From Eubacterium sp. (GTDB lineage: Bacteria; Bacillota; Clostridia; Lachnospirales; Lachnospiraceae): DNA of 41,841 nucleotides. Below the pieces are notes generated by a model. The model saw only the letters and a program-made list of their open reading frames with translations. It was not told the DNA's origin and did no database searches. Every line of letters begins with the position of its first letter. The first letter of the stretch is position 1. The position numbers were made by a program, and so were the translations under genes. The stretch is taken from positions 1 to 41,841 of the forward strand of contig JAILQM010000108.1 of assembly GCA_024698965.1 (NCBI GenBank). Direction: 5' to 3'. Positions 33,909 through 40,824 of the stretch are shown piece after piece.

Positions 33909-35277
33909 AAAACCTTCCTTTCCTCTCAAATATCATTCTCCCTTCCAAGCCTAAAACACTTTCAAAGAAATGCTTCTTTGCGCCGCTTAATACAAAAGGA
34001 TCTTCGTCAGATGGAAAAAGTGCGATTTTAACCTTAATTTTTCTGCTAAACCAAGCTGCTTTCTCACGTCCCGTGTTATTTGCTATAAGCCTCACATCTT
34101 TAATCATGCGAAGGCTCGCAAGCGCGTCTAAAGTTTCTTCCATCTCCCATTCCCTTAAACCGCATACCAGAAAAACCATATCTGATTTGTAAATATAATC
34201 TGTTATTTCCCTTGTTACCATGCCGTAATCCCTTACACAAATGTCAGCTTTTATTTCTTCTGTGCTAATAGCCGTCCCAAAAGTCGGACATCCCTTAAAG
34301 CTCATATATGTATAGACTCCGTGCTTAAATTTAACTGCGTTATTATAATTTTTCAGTTTTTCAAGTATGCCGGTGTTTTGCTCATCAAAATACAGAGCAT
34401 CATATCCGATTTGTCTTAAGTAGCTCGTGACGGAAATTGCCAGATGACTTGTCCCGGTGCGCCTACCGGACCCGACAACCGCAATTTCATAAGAGCCGGC
34501 TGTATTGCGCCCTTCCTGTGACACGACTTTCTTTAACTCTCCCAATAACTCTTCGGCAGATAAAGTGCGGCTGTTTCTGTTAGGGCAAAGTGCGCCTTTT
34601 ATTGACGCAGTAAGTTTTCCCTGCGCTGTCCATTCCGCATTTTTTATTTGTGTCACAAAATCTTCCTCCGGATTGAATATCCTTCCGCCCGACGCCATAT
34701 AAAAAAGCAACGATCCTATCCCAAAGACATCGGCTCTTTCATCGGGCATCTGCCCCGCTAAAAGTTCCGGAGCCGAAAAACCTTTTGTCGCCCCTATATT
34801 TCCCACATCTTCACCCTTAAAAAAAGAAGCACCGAAATCAATCAGTTTAACGGTATTATTATTAAGTATTACATGTTCGGGTTTAAAATCCAGGTATAAA
34901 AGCGCCGCAGGCTTTAGCTCATGTAAATATGATACGGTTTCACACAAACGAATCCCAAGTTCAATGATTTCCTTTTCATCGGTATTTTTCACCCTCGAAA
35001 CATATGAACCGAGAGACTCTCCCTGACAATATTCTTCTACCAGGAAAACCTTACCGTCTATCGTCCCGGTATCGTAAATAATTGGGATTGACGGGTAACT
35101 AAGACTTTTTAAAAGATCTGCTTCTTTTTTAATAAGCTCTTTTGTAATTTGTGTATCAGAACTACACTTTATTACCCGATTTTGACCGAGCCTCGTTTGC
35201 ACCGCAAGATATGTTTGTCCGCTGCAGCCCTTCCCTAAGGCTTTAACGGTCTCATATCCGTTTAGTATTCTTTTCAC
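33814..35277 (-). CDS. Ser/Thr kinase fused to a MinD-like domain
   Basis: About 487 residues. Residues 1-250 are a Hanks-type kinase: glycine loop LGKGCSGQTYLA (about 14-25), lysine in NRVIKCSS (about 37), catalytic loop YLDFKPEHVIL (about 128-138; the usual Asn is His), DFG in KLIDFGASF (about 144-152) and SAPELLAGQMPDERADVFGI. Residues about 260-450 are a MinD-like domain whose P-loop is VVGSGRRTGTSHLA, with Thr for the catalytic lysine. There is no transmembrane helix or PASTA repeat. The GTG at 35277 has AGGAGG nine bases ahead; an in-frame TTG at 35295 would place this site inside the gene. Its last 30 or so codons overlap the next gene. It heads the second Tad-type operon. Kinase activity is likely; targets are unknown. 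Confidence 0.82.
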   Translation of the reverse strand: MKRILNGYETVKALGKGCSGQTYLAVQTRLGQNRVIKCSSDTQITKELIKKEADLLKSLSYPSIPIIYDTGTIDGKVFLVEEYCQGESLGSYVSRVKNTDEKEIIELGIRLCETVSYLHELKPAALLYLDFKPEHVILNNNTVKLIDFGASFFKGEDVGNIGATKGFSAPELLAGQMPDERADVFGIGSLLFYMASGGRIFNPEEDFVTQIKNAEWTAQGKLTASIKGALCPNRNSRTLSAEELLGELKKVVSQEGRNTAGSYEIAVVGSGRRTGTSHLAISVTSYLRQIGYDALYFDEQNTGILEKLKNYNNAVKFKHGVYTYMSFKGCPTFGTAISTEEIKADICVRDYGMVTREITDYIYKSDMVFLVCGLREWEMEETLDALASLRMIKDVRLIANNTGREKAAWFSRKIKVKIALFPSDEDPFVLSGAKKHFFESVLGLEGRMIFERKGRFFDKPEGSGGSWWDKFRKRSDIFCTGTGKLPG

Positions 35278-35322
35278 TTTTAATCGCCTCCTCAAAGGCT
35301 TCGCAATACAGGCTCATTTGTA

Positions 35323-35350
35323 ATTATAAATCAGCCGATATATATTACAA
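35323..35350 (-). promoter_or_regulatory. Sigma-A promoter of the kinase operon
   Basis: Minus strand: TTGTAA (35350-35345), 16-base spacer, TATAAT (35328-35323), about 45 bases before the GTG. The -35 is the end of the 27-bp shared element. Confidence 0.72.
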
Positions 35351-35371
35351 GATGGCAAAATGCACAAATCG
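35345..35371 (-). promoter_or_regulatory. 27-bp shared upstream element, copy 2
   Basis: Plus-strand sequence runs from TTACAAGATGGC to ACAAATCG, 22 of 27 identical to 2246-2272. It covers the kinase promoter -35 and the 20 bases upstream of it. Its CAAAATGCACAAAT core (35356-35369) has a perfect inverted copy at 35419-35432. Confidence 0.65.
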
Positions 35372-35411
35372 ATACTTTGTGAAATTTATACAAATTTTAG
35401 AATTCTCTGCC

Positions 35412-35440
35412 TTTACATATTTGTGCATTTTGATTATAAT
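35412..35440 (+). promoter_or_regulatory. Sigma-A promoter of mecA
   Basis: TTTACA (35412-35417), 17-base spacer, TATAAT (35435-35440), 37 bases before the ATG. The spacer contains ATTTGTGCATTTTG (35419-35432), the exact inverse of part of the element upstream of the divergent kinase operon, so a protein bound there would be expected to block mecA. Confidence 0.8.
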
Positions 35441-35477
35441 TGTTTAAACAAATAGAAGACAAAGGATGGTGATATTT

Positions 35478-36287
35478 ATGAAAATTGAAAAAGTGAATGA
35501 TAACCAGATCCGTTGTACTCTTACAAAAGAAGACCTCGCAGACCGCCATATTAAGCTAAGTGAACTTGCTTATGGCACTGACAAAGCCAAAGATTTATTT
35601 CGTGATATGATGCAGCAAGCTGCATATGAATATGGATTCGATGCGGAAGATATTCCTCTTATGATAGAGGCAATTCCATTAAGCAGCGAAAATATTTTGT
35701 TAATAATCACCAAAGTAGAAAACCCGGAAGAGCTTGACACAAGATTTTCCCAGTTTTCACCGGCAGATGAAGAGGATTCTCCTCTCTCCGATGCAGGCGG
35801 TGCTCCTATTTTAGAAACCGCAGAAGACATTATAGATTTGTTTAAAACAATGTCAGCTGCCGGCAAAACAGCAAAGGATACCGGCAAAAAGCCTTCTGAT
35901 TTTGTTCCTCTTTCCGAAACACTTGGACATAAGAGCAAGAATCCTTCCAATGCAAATGTGGCCAATCCACAGCCCGAGGCTGAAGTTATTACAGACATTA
36001 CAAAACTTTACAGTTTTAAAGAAATTACCGAAATCAGCAAACTTGCCCGTGTGGTAGAAGGCTTCTACAGCGGTTCTAACAGTTTATACAAGAATCCTGC
36101 GACAGGTTCCTACTATCTTTTCTTAAGCAAGAGTACACATACACCTGAAGAGTTTAACAAGATGTGCAATATTCTTTCCGAATACGCACACCAGGAGAAA
36201 TATTCAGATGCTGTTGAAGCATTCTTTAACGAGCATTGTGAACTTCTCATTCCAAGCAACGCTCTTCATGTAATGGCAGGCATATAA
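35478..36287 (+). CDS. mecA: Adaptor protein MecA
   Basis: MecA delivers substrates to the ClpC-ClpP protease; in Bacillus subtilis the best known is the competence regulator ComK. The 269-residue protein has the N-terminal domain MKIEKVNDNQIRCTLTKEDL with RDMMQQAAYEYGFDAEDIPL (about 42-61), an acidic variable linker (about 85-175), and the C-terminal ClpC-binding domain (YSFKEITEISKLARVVEGFY from about 180; EEFNKMCNILSEYAHQEKYS). I chose the ATG at 35478 because family members begin MKIE; the upstream ATG at 35466 would add four residues. It is divergent from the kinase operon. Confidence 0.95.
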   Translation: MKIEKVNDNQIRCTLTKEDLADRHIKLSELAYGTDKAKDLFRDMMQQAAYEYGFDAEDIPLMIEAIPLSSENILLIITKVENPEELDTRFSQFSPADEEDSPLSDAGGAPILETAEDIIDLFKTMSAAGKTAKDTGKKPSDFVPLSETLGHKSKNPSNANVANPQPEAEVITDITKLYSFKEITEISKLARVVEGFYSGSNSLYKNPATGSYYLFLSKSTHTPEEFNKMCNILSEYAHQEKYSDAVEAFFNEHCELLIPSNALHVMAGI

Positions 36288-36300
36288 TTTACATTCAAAT

Positions 36301-36335
36301 AAAAGAGACCGGGTCAAAAACCCGATCTCTTTTTT
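36301..36335 (+). terminator. Bidirectional terminator between mecA and ileS
   Basis: AAAAGAGACCGGGT (36301-36314) pairs with ACCCGATCTCTTTT (36320-36333) with one mismatch and a short loop, followed by further T residues on plus. The matching A-run makes it work on minus as well, where ileS ends at 36352. Confidence 0.88.
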
Positions 36336-36351
36336 CTTGGCATAAATATTG

Positions 36352-39300
36352 TTATTTCTTTACAACTCCGAGTGTAACCGCCTCGCCGTTGATATTCCAT
36401 TCTTTGGTATAACCTTCCGCTTCACCCTGCTTAATCTCATCGGCAAGTACATCTCCGGCTATTGAAGCGCTGTTGTTATTAAAAATCTTTTCAGCCTTCT
36501 CAGTGCCTTTATAGGTTACGACAATTCTGTCCATAACCTCAAATCCGGCATCTTTACGCATTGTCTGAATCTTGCTTATTATCTCTCTTACAAAACCTTC
36601 CTCAAGAAGCTCATCCGAAAGCTTGGTATCTATTACGGTAGTAACATCTCCGTCGCTTTCAGCCTGATATCCCTCGAGCTGAGCCATTGAGATAAGAAGA
36701 TCTTCTTCCGCAAGTTCAACTCCTTCAAGAAGTTTAAGCACTCCGGTGCTCCTAAGCTCATCCATAGCCTTGTTTCCGTCAAGCTCAGAGAGAGCCTTTT
36801 GAATAGCGCCAAGCTGTTTTCCGTACTTAGGGCCTACAGTCTTAAGCTGTGGCTTGAAGGTGTAGCTTGAATATTCCGAAACATCCTCCTTAAACTCAAC
36901 TTCTTTTACATTGAGCTCTTCGGCGATAATGCTTACATAGTAACTGTCAAGCTCCTTCGGGCATCTTACAAGCATCTTTCCGATAGGCTGACGGTTCTTA
37001 ATATTGGCTGAGTTTCTTGCAGCTCGGCCAAGAGTAACTATTTTAAGAACTTCATCCATATAGCTTTCAAGTTCAGCATCGCTAAGCTTTGGATCTGCTA
37101 CAGGGTAATCGCATAAATGAACGCTTTCCGGCGCCTGCGAATTTACAGAGCATACAAGGTTTCTGTAAATCTCATCCGCCATAAACGGAATCATCGGAGC
37201 CGCTGCCTTACTAACCTCTACAAGAGCTCTGTAAAGAGTCATGTATGCATTGATCTTATCCTGCTCCATTCCCTTAGCCCAAAATCTCTCACGGCATCTT
37301 CTTACATACCAGTTACTCATATCATCCACAAATGACTGGAGCGCTTTAGCCGCCTCAGGAATCTTATAGCTTCCGAGATCGTTGTCAACTTCTGTAATTA
37401 CAGTATTGAGCTTTGATAAAAGCCACATATCCATTACGCTTAAAGTATTGTAGTCAAGTTCATACTTTGTAGCGTCAAAATTGTCTATATTTGCATAAAG
37501 TACAAAGAATGCATATGTATTCCAGAGTGTACCCATGAACTTTCTTTGTCCTTCAACAACAGCGTCTCCATGGAATCTGTTTGGAAGCCATGGCTGAGAG
37601 TTGCTGTAGAAGTACCATCTGATCGCATCTGCACCGTATTTTTCGAGAGCATCGAAAGGATCTACCGCATTACCTTTTGACTTACTCATCTTCTGTCCGT
37701 TCTTATCCTGAACATGGCCTAAAACGATAACATTTTCATAAGGGCTCTTGTTAAAGAGGAGAGTAGATTCTGCCATAAGCGAATAGAACCAGCCTCTTGT
37801 CTGATCTACAGCTTCCGAAATAAACTGAGCCGGGAACTGCTGCTCAAAAAGGTCCTTGTTTTCAAATGGATAATGATGCTGAGCGAAAGGCATTGCTCCC
37901 GAATCAAACCAACAGTCAATAACCTCTGATACTCTGTGCATATCCTTTCCGCACTCAGGGCACTTGCAAATAAACTCATCTATATAAGGTCTGTGAAGCT
38001 CAACTGTTTTTGCGTCTGCTCGTCCGCTCATTTTTTCAAGTTCTTCTCTTGAGCCGATTGCTTCCTGATGACCGCAGTCCTCACACTCCCAGATATTAAG
38101 AGGTGTACCCCAATATCTGTTACGTGAAATTCCCCAGTCCTGTACATTCTCAAGCCAGTCGCCGAACCTTCCTTTTCCGATTGAATCAGGAATCCAGTTT
38201 ACGGTATTGTTGTTTTTAATAAGGTCATCCTTAACCTCTGTCATCATGATAAACCATGACTCTCTCGCATAGTAGATAAGCGGAGTATCACATCTCCAGC
38301 AGTGCGGATAATCATGTTCAAACTTAGGAGCTTCAAATAAAAGTCCTTTTTCTTCAAGATCCTTTAAGATAACCGGGTCAGCTTTTTTTACAAAAAGTCC
38401 TCCGAAAGGAGTCTCATCTTTCATGTTTCCGGCTTCATCAACAAACTGTACGAATGGCATGTCGTATCTTCTTCCGACTCTCGCATCATCTTCACCGAAG
38501 GCAGGAGCACAGTGAACAATACCTGTACCGTCTGTCATGGTTACGTAATTATCGACCATTACGATATGAGCTTTCTTATGCTGCTTTTCAGCTGCTTTTC
38601 CGGCGCATTCGTAAAGAGGTTCGTACTCTTTATATTCAAGGTCTTTTCCCTTGTAGTTTTCAAGAACTTCGTAAGGTTTTACGCCTTCTTCTTCATTTCC
38701 GAGTTTACCTAAAACCTTGTCGCAAAGTGCCTCGGCAAGATAATATGTATATCCGTCAGCGGCTTTTACCTTTACATAGGTCTCATCCGGGTTCATACAA
38801 AGCGCTACGTTTGAAGGAAGTGTCCAAGGAGTGGTTGTCCATGCCAAAAAGTATGCATCTTCGCCTTTAACCTTAAATCTGACAATGGCAGATCTTTCTT
38901 TTACAAGCTTATATCCCTGAGCAACCTCCTGTGCAGAAAGCGGAGTACCGCATCTTGGGCAATAAGGTACTACCTTAAAACCTTTATAGAGAAGCTTCTT
39001 CTTCCAGATCTCTTTAAGTGCCCACCACTCAGACTCAATGAAATTATCATCATAAGTGATGTAAGGATTGTCCATATCCGCCCAGAATCCTACAGTATCC
39101 GAGAAGTCTTCCCACATACCTTTGTATTTCCATACGGATTCCTTACACTCTTTGATGAAAGGCTCCATACCGTATTCTTCAATCTGCTCTTTTCCGTCAA
39201 GACCGAGTTTTTTCTCAACCTCAAGCTCGACAGGAAGACCGTGTGTATCCCATCCTGCTTTTCTCGGAACATATTTACCCTTCATTGTCTGGTATCTCGG

Positions 39301-39504
39301 AATCATATCCTTAATAACACGGGTAAGAACGTGACCGATATGTGGCTTACCGTTTGCGGTAGGCGGTCCGTCATAGAAGGTATAGGTCTCTCCTTCTTTT
39401 CTGTTCTCCATGCTCTTTGTGAAAATGTCGTTTTCATTCCAGAATTTTAAAATTTCTTTCTCTCTGCCAACGAAATTCATATCTGTTTGGACTTTGTTAT
39501 ACAT
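36352..39504 (-). CDS. ileS: Isoleucyl-tRNA synthetase
   Basis: This class I enzyme charges tRNA-Ile and edits valine. At 1050 residues it has the HIGH signature PPTANGKPHIGHVL (about 46-59), KMSKSKGNAVDP (about 604-615), a Cys-x2-Cys site in YCPRCGTPLS and CEDCGHQ/CPECGKDM pairs in the connective region, and an anticodon-binding C-terminal half with WYVRRCRERFW. The overall form (no C-terminal zinc knuckle, VTLGVVKK end) suits the eukaryote-like type 2 enzymes, which are often less sensitive to mupirocin; that subtype is inferred. It has AGGAGG eight bases before the ATG and is controlled by a T-box leader directly upstream. Confidence 0.98.
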   Translation of the reverse strand: MYNKVQTDMNFVGREKEILKFWNENDIFTKSMENRKEGETYTFYDGPPTANGKPHIGHVLTRVIKDMIPRYQTMKGKYVPRKAGWDTHGLPVELEVEKKLGLDGKEQIEEYGMEPFIKECKESVWKYKGMWEDFSDTVGFWADMDNPYITYDDNFIESEWWALKEIWKKKLLYKGFKVVPYCPRCGTPLSAQEVAQGYKLVKERSAIVRFKVKGEDAYFLAWTTTPWTLPSNVALCMNPDETYVKVKAADGYTYYLAEALCDKVLGKLGNEEEGVKPYEVLENYKGKDLEYKEYEPLYECAGKAAEKQHKKAHIVMVDNYVTMTDGTGIVHCAPAFGEDDARVGRRYDMPFVQFVDEAGNMKDETPFGGLFVKKADPVILKDLEEKGLLFEAPKFEHDYPHCWRCDTPLIYYARESWFIMMTEVKDDLIKNNNTVNWIPDSIGKGRFGDWLENVQDWGISRNRYWGTPLNIWECEDCGHQEAIGSREELEKMSGRADAKTVELHRPYIDEFICKCPECGKDMHRVSEVIDCWFDSGAMPFAQHHYPFENKDLFEQQFPAQFISEAVDQTRGWFYSLMAESTLLFNKSPYENVIVLGHVQDKNGQKMSKSKGNAVDPFDALEKYGADAIRWYFYSNSQPWLPNRFHGDAVVEGQRKFMGTLWNTYAFFVLYANIDNFDATKYELDYNTLSVMDMWLLSKLNTVITEVDNDLGSYKIPEAAKALQSFVDDMSNWYVRRCRERFWAKGMEQDKINAYMTLYRALVEVSKAAAPMIPFMADEIYRNLVCSVNSQAPESVHLCDYPVADPKLSDAELESYMDEVLKIVTLGRAARNSANIKNRQPIGKMLVRCPKELDSYYVSIIAEELNVKEVEFKEDVSEYSSYTFKPQLKTVGPKYGKQLGAIQKALSELDGNKAMDELRSTGVLKLLEGVELAEEDLLISMAQLEGYQAESDGDVTTVIDTKLSDELLEEGFVREIISKIQTMRKDAGFEVMDRIVVTYKGTEKAEKIFNNNSASIAGDVLADEIKQGEAEGYTKEWNINGEAVTLGVVKK

Positions 39505-39552
39505 TTCTTTCCTCCTATTGGTTTAAAGAATCCGGCTTTAATGCCTTGAAAA

Positions 39553-39800
39553 TAAAAAACTCCTGTCCGTAAAAGGACAGGAGAATACTTCCCGGTTATA
39601 ACCACCTTATTACGCAATGTACTTAAAAGAAAAACTTTTGCATACAAGCTCTCTTTAACGGGAGAATCCGTTGACGCCTACTTGATATTCTTTCGGGCCA
39701 CAGCTCAGAAGTGATCTTCGGATAATCTCTACTCTTACCGGCTCTCACCTAATCCGGCTCTCTGAGAATTTCAATAATTACCTTACTGTCTTCGTCACAG
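39553..39800 (-). ncRNA. T-box leader of ileS
   Basis: This tRNA-sensing 5' leader reads through only when uncharged tRNA-Ile is bound. The T-box sequence AAGGTGGTTATAACCGGGAA (39608-39589) is followed by a terminator stem, CTCCTGTCC pairing with GGACAGGAG (39560-39583), and TTTTTT. An upstream stem I region carries repeated GAGAGCCGG segments, and a candidate specifier ATC (39715-39713), the isoleucine codon, precedes ACTTCTGAGC. The specifier position is my reading; the T-box and terminator are clear. Confidence 0.9.
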
Positions 39801-39828
39801 CTTTTATAAGTATTTATTCAGTTAGAAG

Positions 39829-39901
39829 TTGCGGGGACAGGACTTGAACCTGCAACCTTCGGGTTATGAGCCCGACGAGCTTCCGATTGCTCCACCCCGC
39901 G
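39829..39901 (-). tRNA. Initiator tRNA-fMet (CAT)
   Basis: A 73-base gene on minus with anticodon CAT in GGGCTCATAACCC. The three G-C pairs of the anticodon stem and the C1-A72 mismatch in the acceptor stem (CGCGGGG against CCCCGCA) are the hallmarks of the initiator and not of elongator tRNA-Met. The T arm GGTTCAAGTCC is normal. CCA is not encoded. Confidence 0.96.
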
Positions 39902-39912
39902 GTAACAGAGAG

Positions 39913-39941
39913 ATTATAGTACGATTTTTCTTTTCTGTCAA
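39913..39941 (-). promoter_or_regulatory. Consensus sigma-A promoter of tRNA-fMet
   Basis: Minus strand: TTGACA (39941-39936), 17-base spacer, TATAAT (39918-39913), a perfect match to consensus. It starts 12 bases before the tRNA and, as no terminator or second promoter is obvious before the T-box, may also serve ileS. Confidence 0.9.
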
Positions 39942-39950
39942 GAATCTGTA

Positions 39951-39980
39951 AAAAAGACCTCAGGAAAAATTTTCCTGAGG
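39951..39980 (-). terminator. Terminator of the FliD-C-like gene
   Basis: CCTCAGGAAAA (39958-39968) and TTTTCCTGAGG (39970-39980) form a perfect eleven-base inverted repeat. On minus it is followed by TCTTTTTT. Confidence 0.9.
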
Positions 39981-39998
39981 CCCGTGATTTTACATCTC

Positions 39999-40697
39999 TT
40001 AAGTAAGACTGTCTATAATCGATCCGGTTGAAAGGGATGTGTAAGTTCCGGAACTGGTATAAGCCGATCCTGTAGTTGTGCTGTTAAGAGCACTTGCAGT
40101 CGCACTGTATACAGCCGCAGCCTTTGTTACAACCTGGCTTGCGTATGACGAACTTCCGGAAAATAGCGTCTTCATCGTCGTAAGATTTGCGCTGTTAAAC
40201 GTTTCTTCATCGAGAGAAAGCGTATTGTCGGAATTAATAGTAATACCGATTTCACTTAAAAGATTCTCGTTTGATGAGGTTTGCTGAGTAAGCCAGAGCA
40301 CATTTCTGAGTGCAGTCGTATCGTTTAGGTCATCTGTGGATTCGATAAGCGAATTATAATCCTCCACGTAATCCTTTACTGCCTCCAAAAGATCTTCCCT
40401 ATTATCCTCTGAAGAATAGTCTGCTTTTTGAAGAACAGTTGCACTTTTGGCCAAATCTTTTGCACTGCTCTGCGTTGTTTTTAAAGTTGTCTCTGAATCT
40501 GTGGAACTCTCATCCGAAGACTGCTCAGCATAATAAGCGGACATGAGTTTTTTATATGCACCACTTTTAATCAGCGCATAATCCACCAGTCCACCTGACG
40601 ATGTTGAACTTGTTGAGCTGGTAGATGACGAGCCAAGCATCGAATCAATAAATGATGATGTGCCGCCGCTACCAACAATGCTTGAAATTGTTGACAT
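39999..40697 (-). CDS. Small protein resembling the FliD C-terminal domain
   Basis: 232 residues. The N-terminus (about 1-40) is Ser/Thr/Gly-rich low complexity. A segment GGLVDYALIKSGAYKKLMSA (about 35-54) follows, then a helical region. Residues about 105-185 resemble the C-terminal D0/D1 part of the filament cap FliD: VKDYVEDYNSLIESTDDLND, then EIGITINSDNTLSLDEETFN and MKTLFSGSSSYASQVV. It lacks the FliD N-terminal domain and is less than half the usual length, so it is not the cap itself. A perfect sigma-28 -10 box (40763-40770) precedes it. It is probably a late flagellar or secreted filament-associated protein of unknown role. Confidence 0.7.
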   Translation of the reverse strand: MSTISSIVGSGGTSSFIDSMLGSSSTSSTSSTSSGGLVDYALIKSGAYKKLMSAYYAEQSSDESSTDSETTLKTTQSSAKDLAKSATVLQKADYSSEDNREDLLEAVKDYVEDYNSLIESTDDLNDTTALRNVLWLTQQTSSNENLLSEIGITINSDNTLSLDEETFNSANLTTMKTLFSGSSSYASQVVTKAAAVYSATASALNSTTTGSAYTSSGTYTSLSTGSIIDSLT

Positions 40698-40762
40698 AAT
40701 ATCACTCCTTTGATCTTACAGTCGGACTTCCCTGTCCTAACACAAATATATCTGCATATTCT

Positions 40763-40790
40763 TTATCGGCATCCCTTGCCCTAAAGATAA
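40763..40790 (-). promoter_or_regulatory. Sigma-28 promoter of the FliD-C-like gene
   Basis: Minus-strand GCCGATAA (40770-40763) is a perfect sigma-28 -10. The -35 slot 15 bases upstream reads TATC (weak against TAAA). It lies 65 bases before the ATG. Confidence 0.65.
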
Positions 40791-40824
40791 GTCTATAATA
40801 GCATTTTTTTAGGAAAAATCAATA

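Noticed and set aside
39999-40697. Complete FliD filament cap
   Set aside because: It lacks the N-terminal FliD domain and is under half the normal length; only the C-terminal pattern fits.
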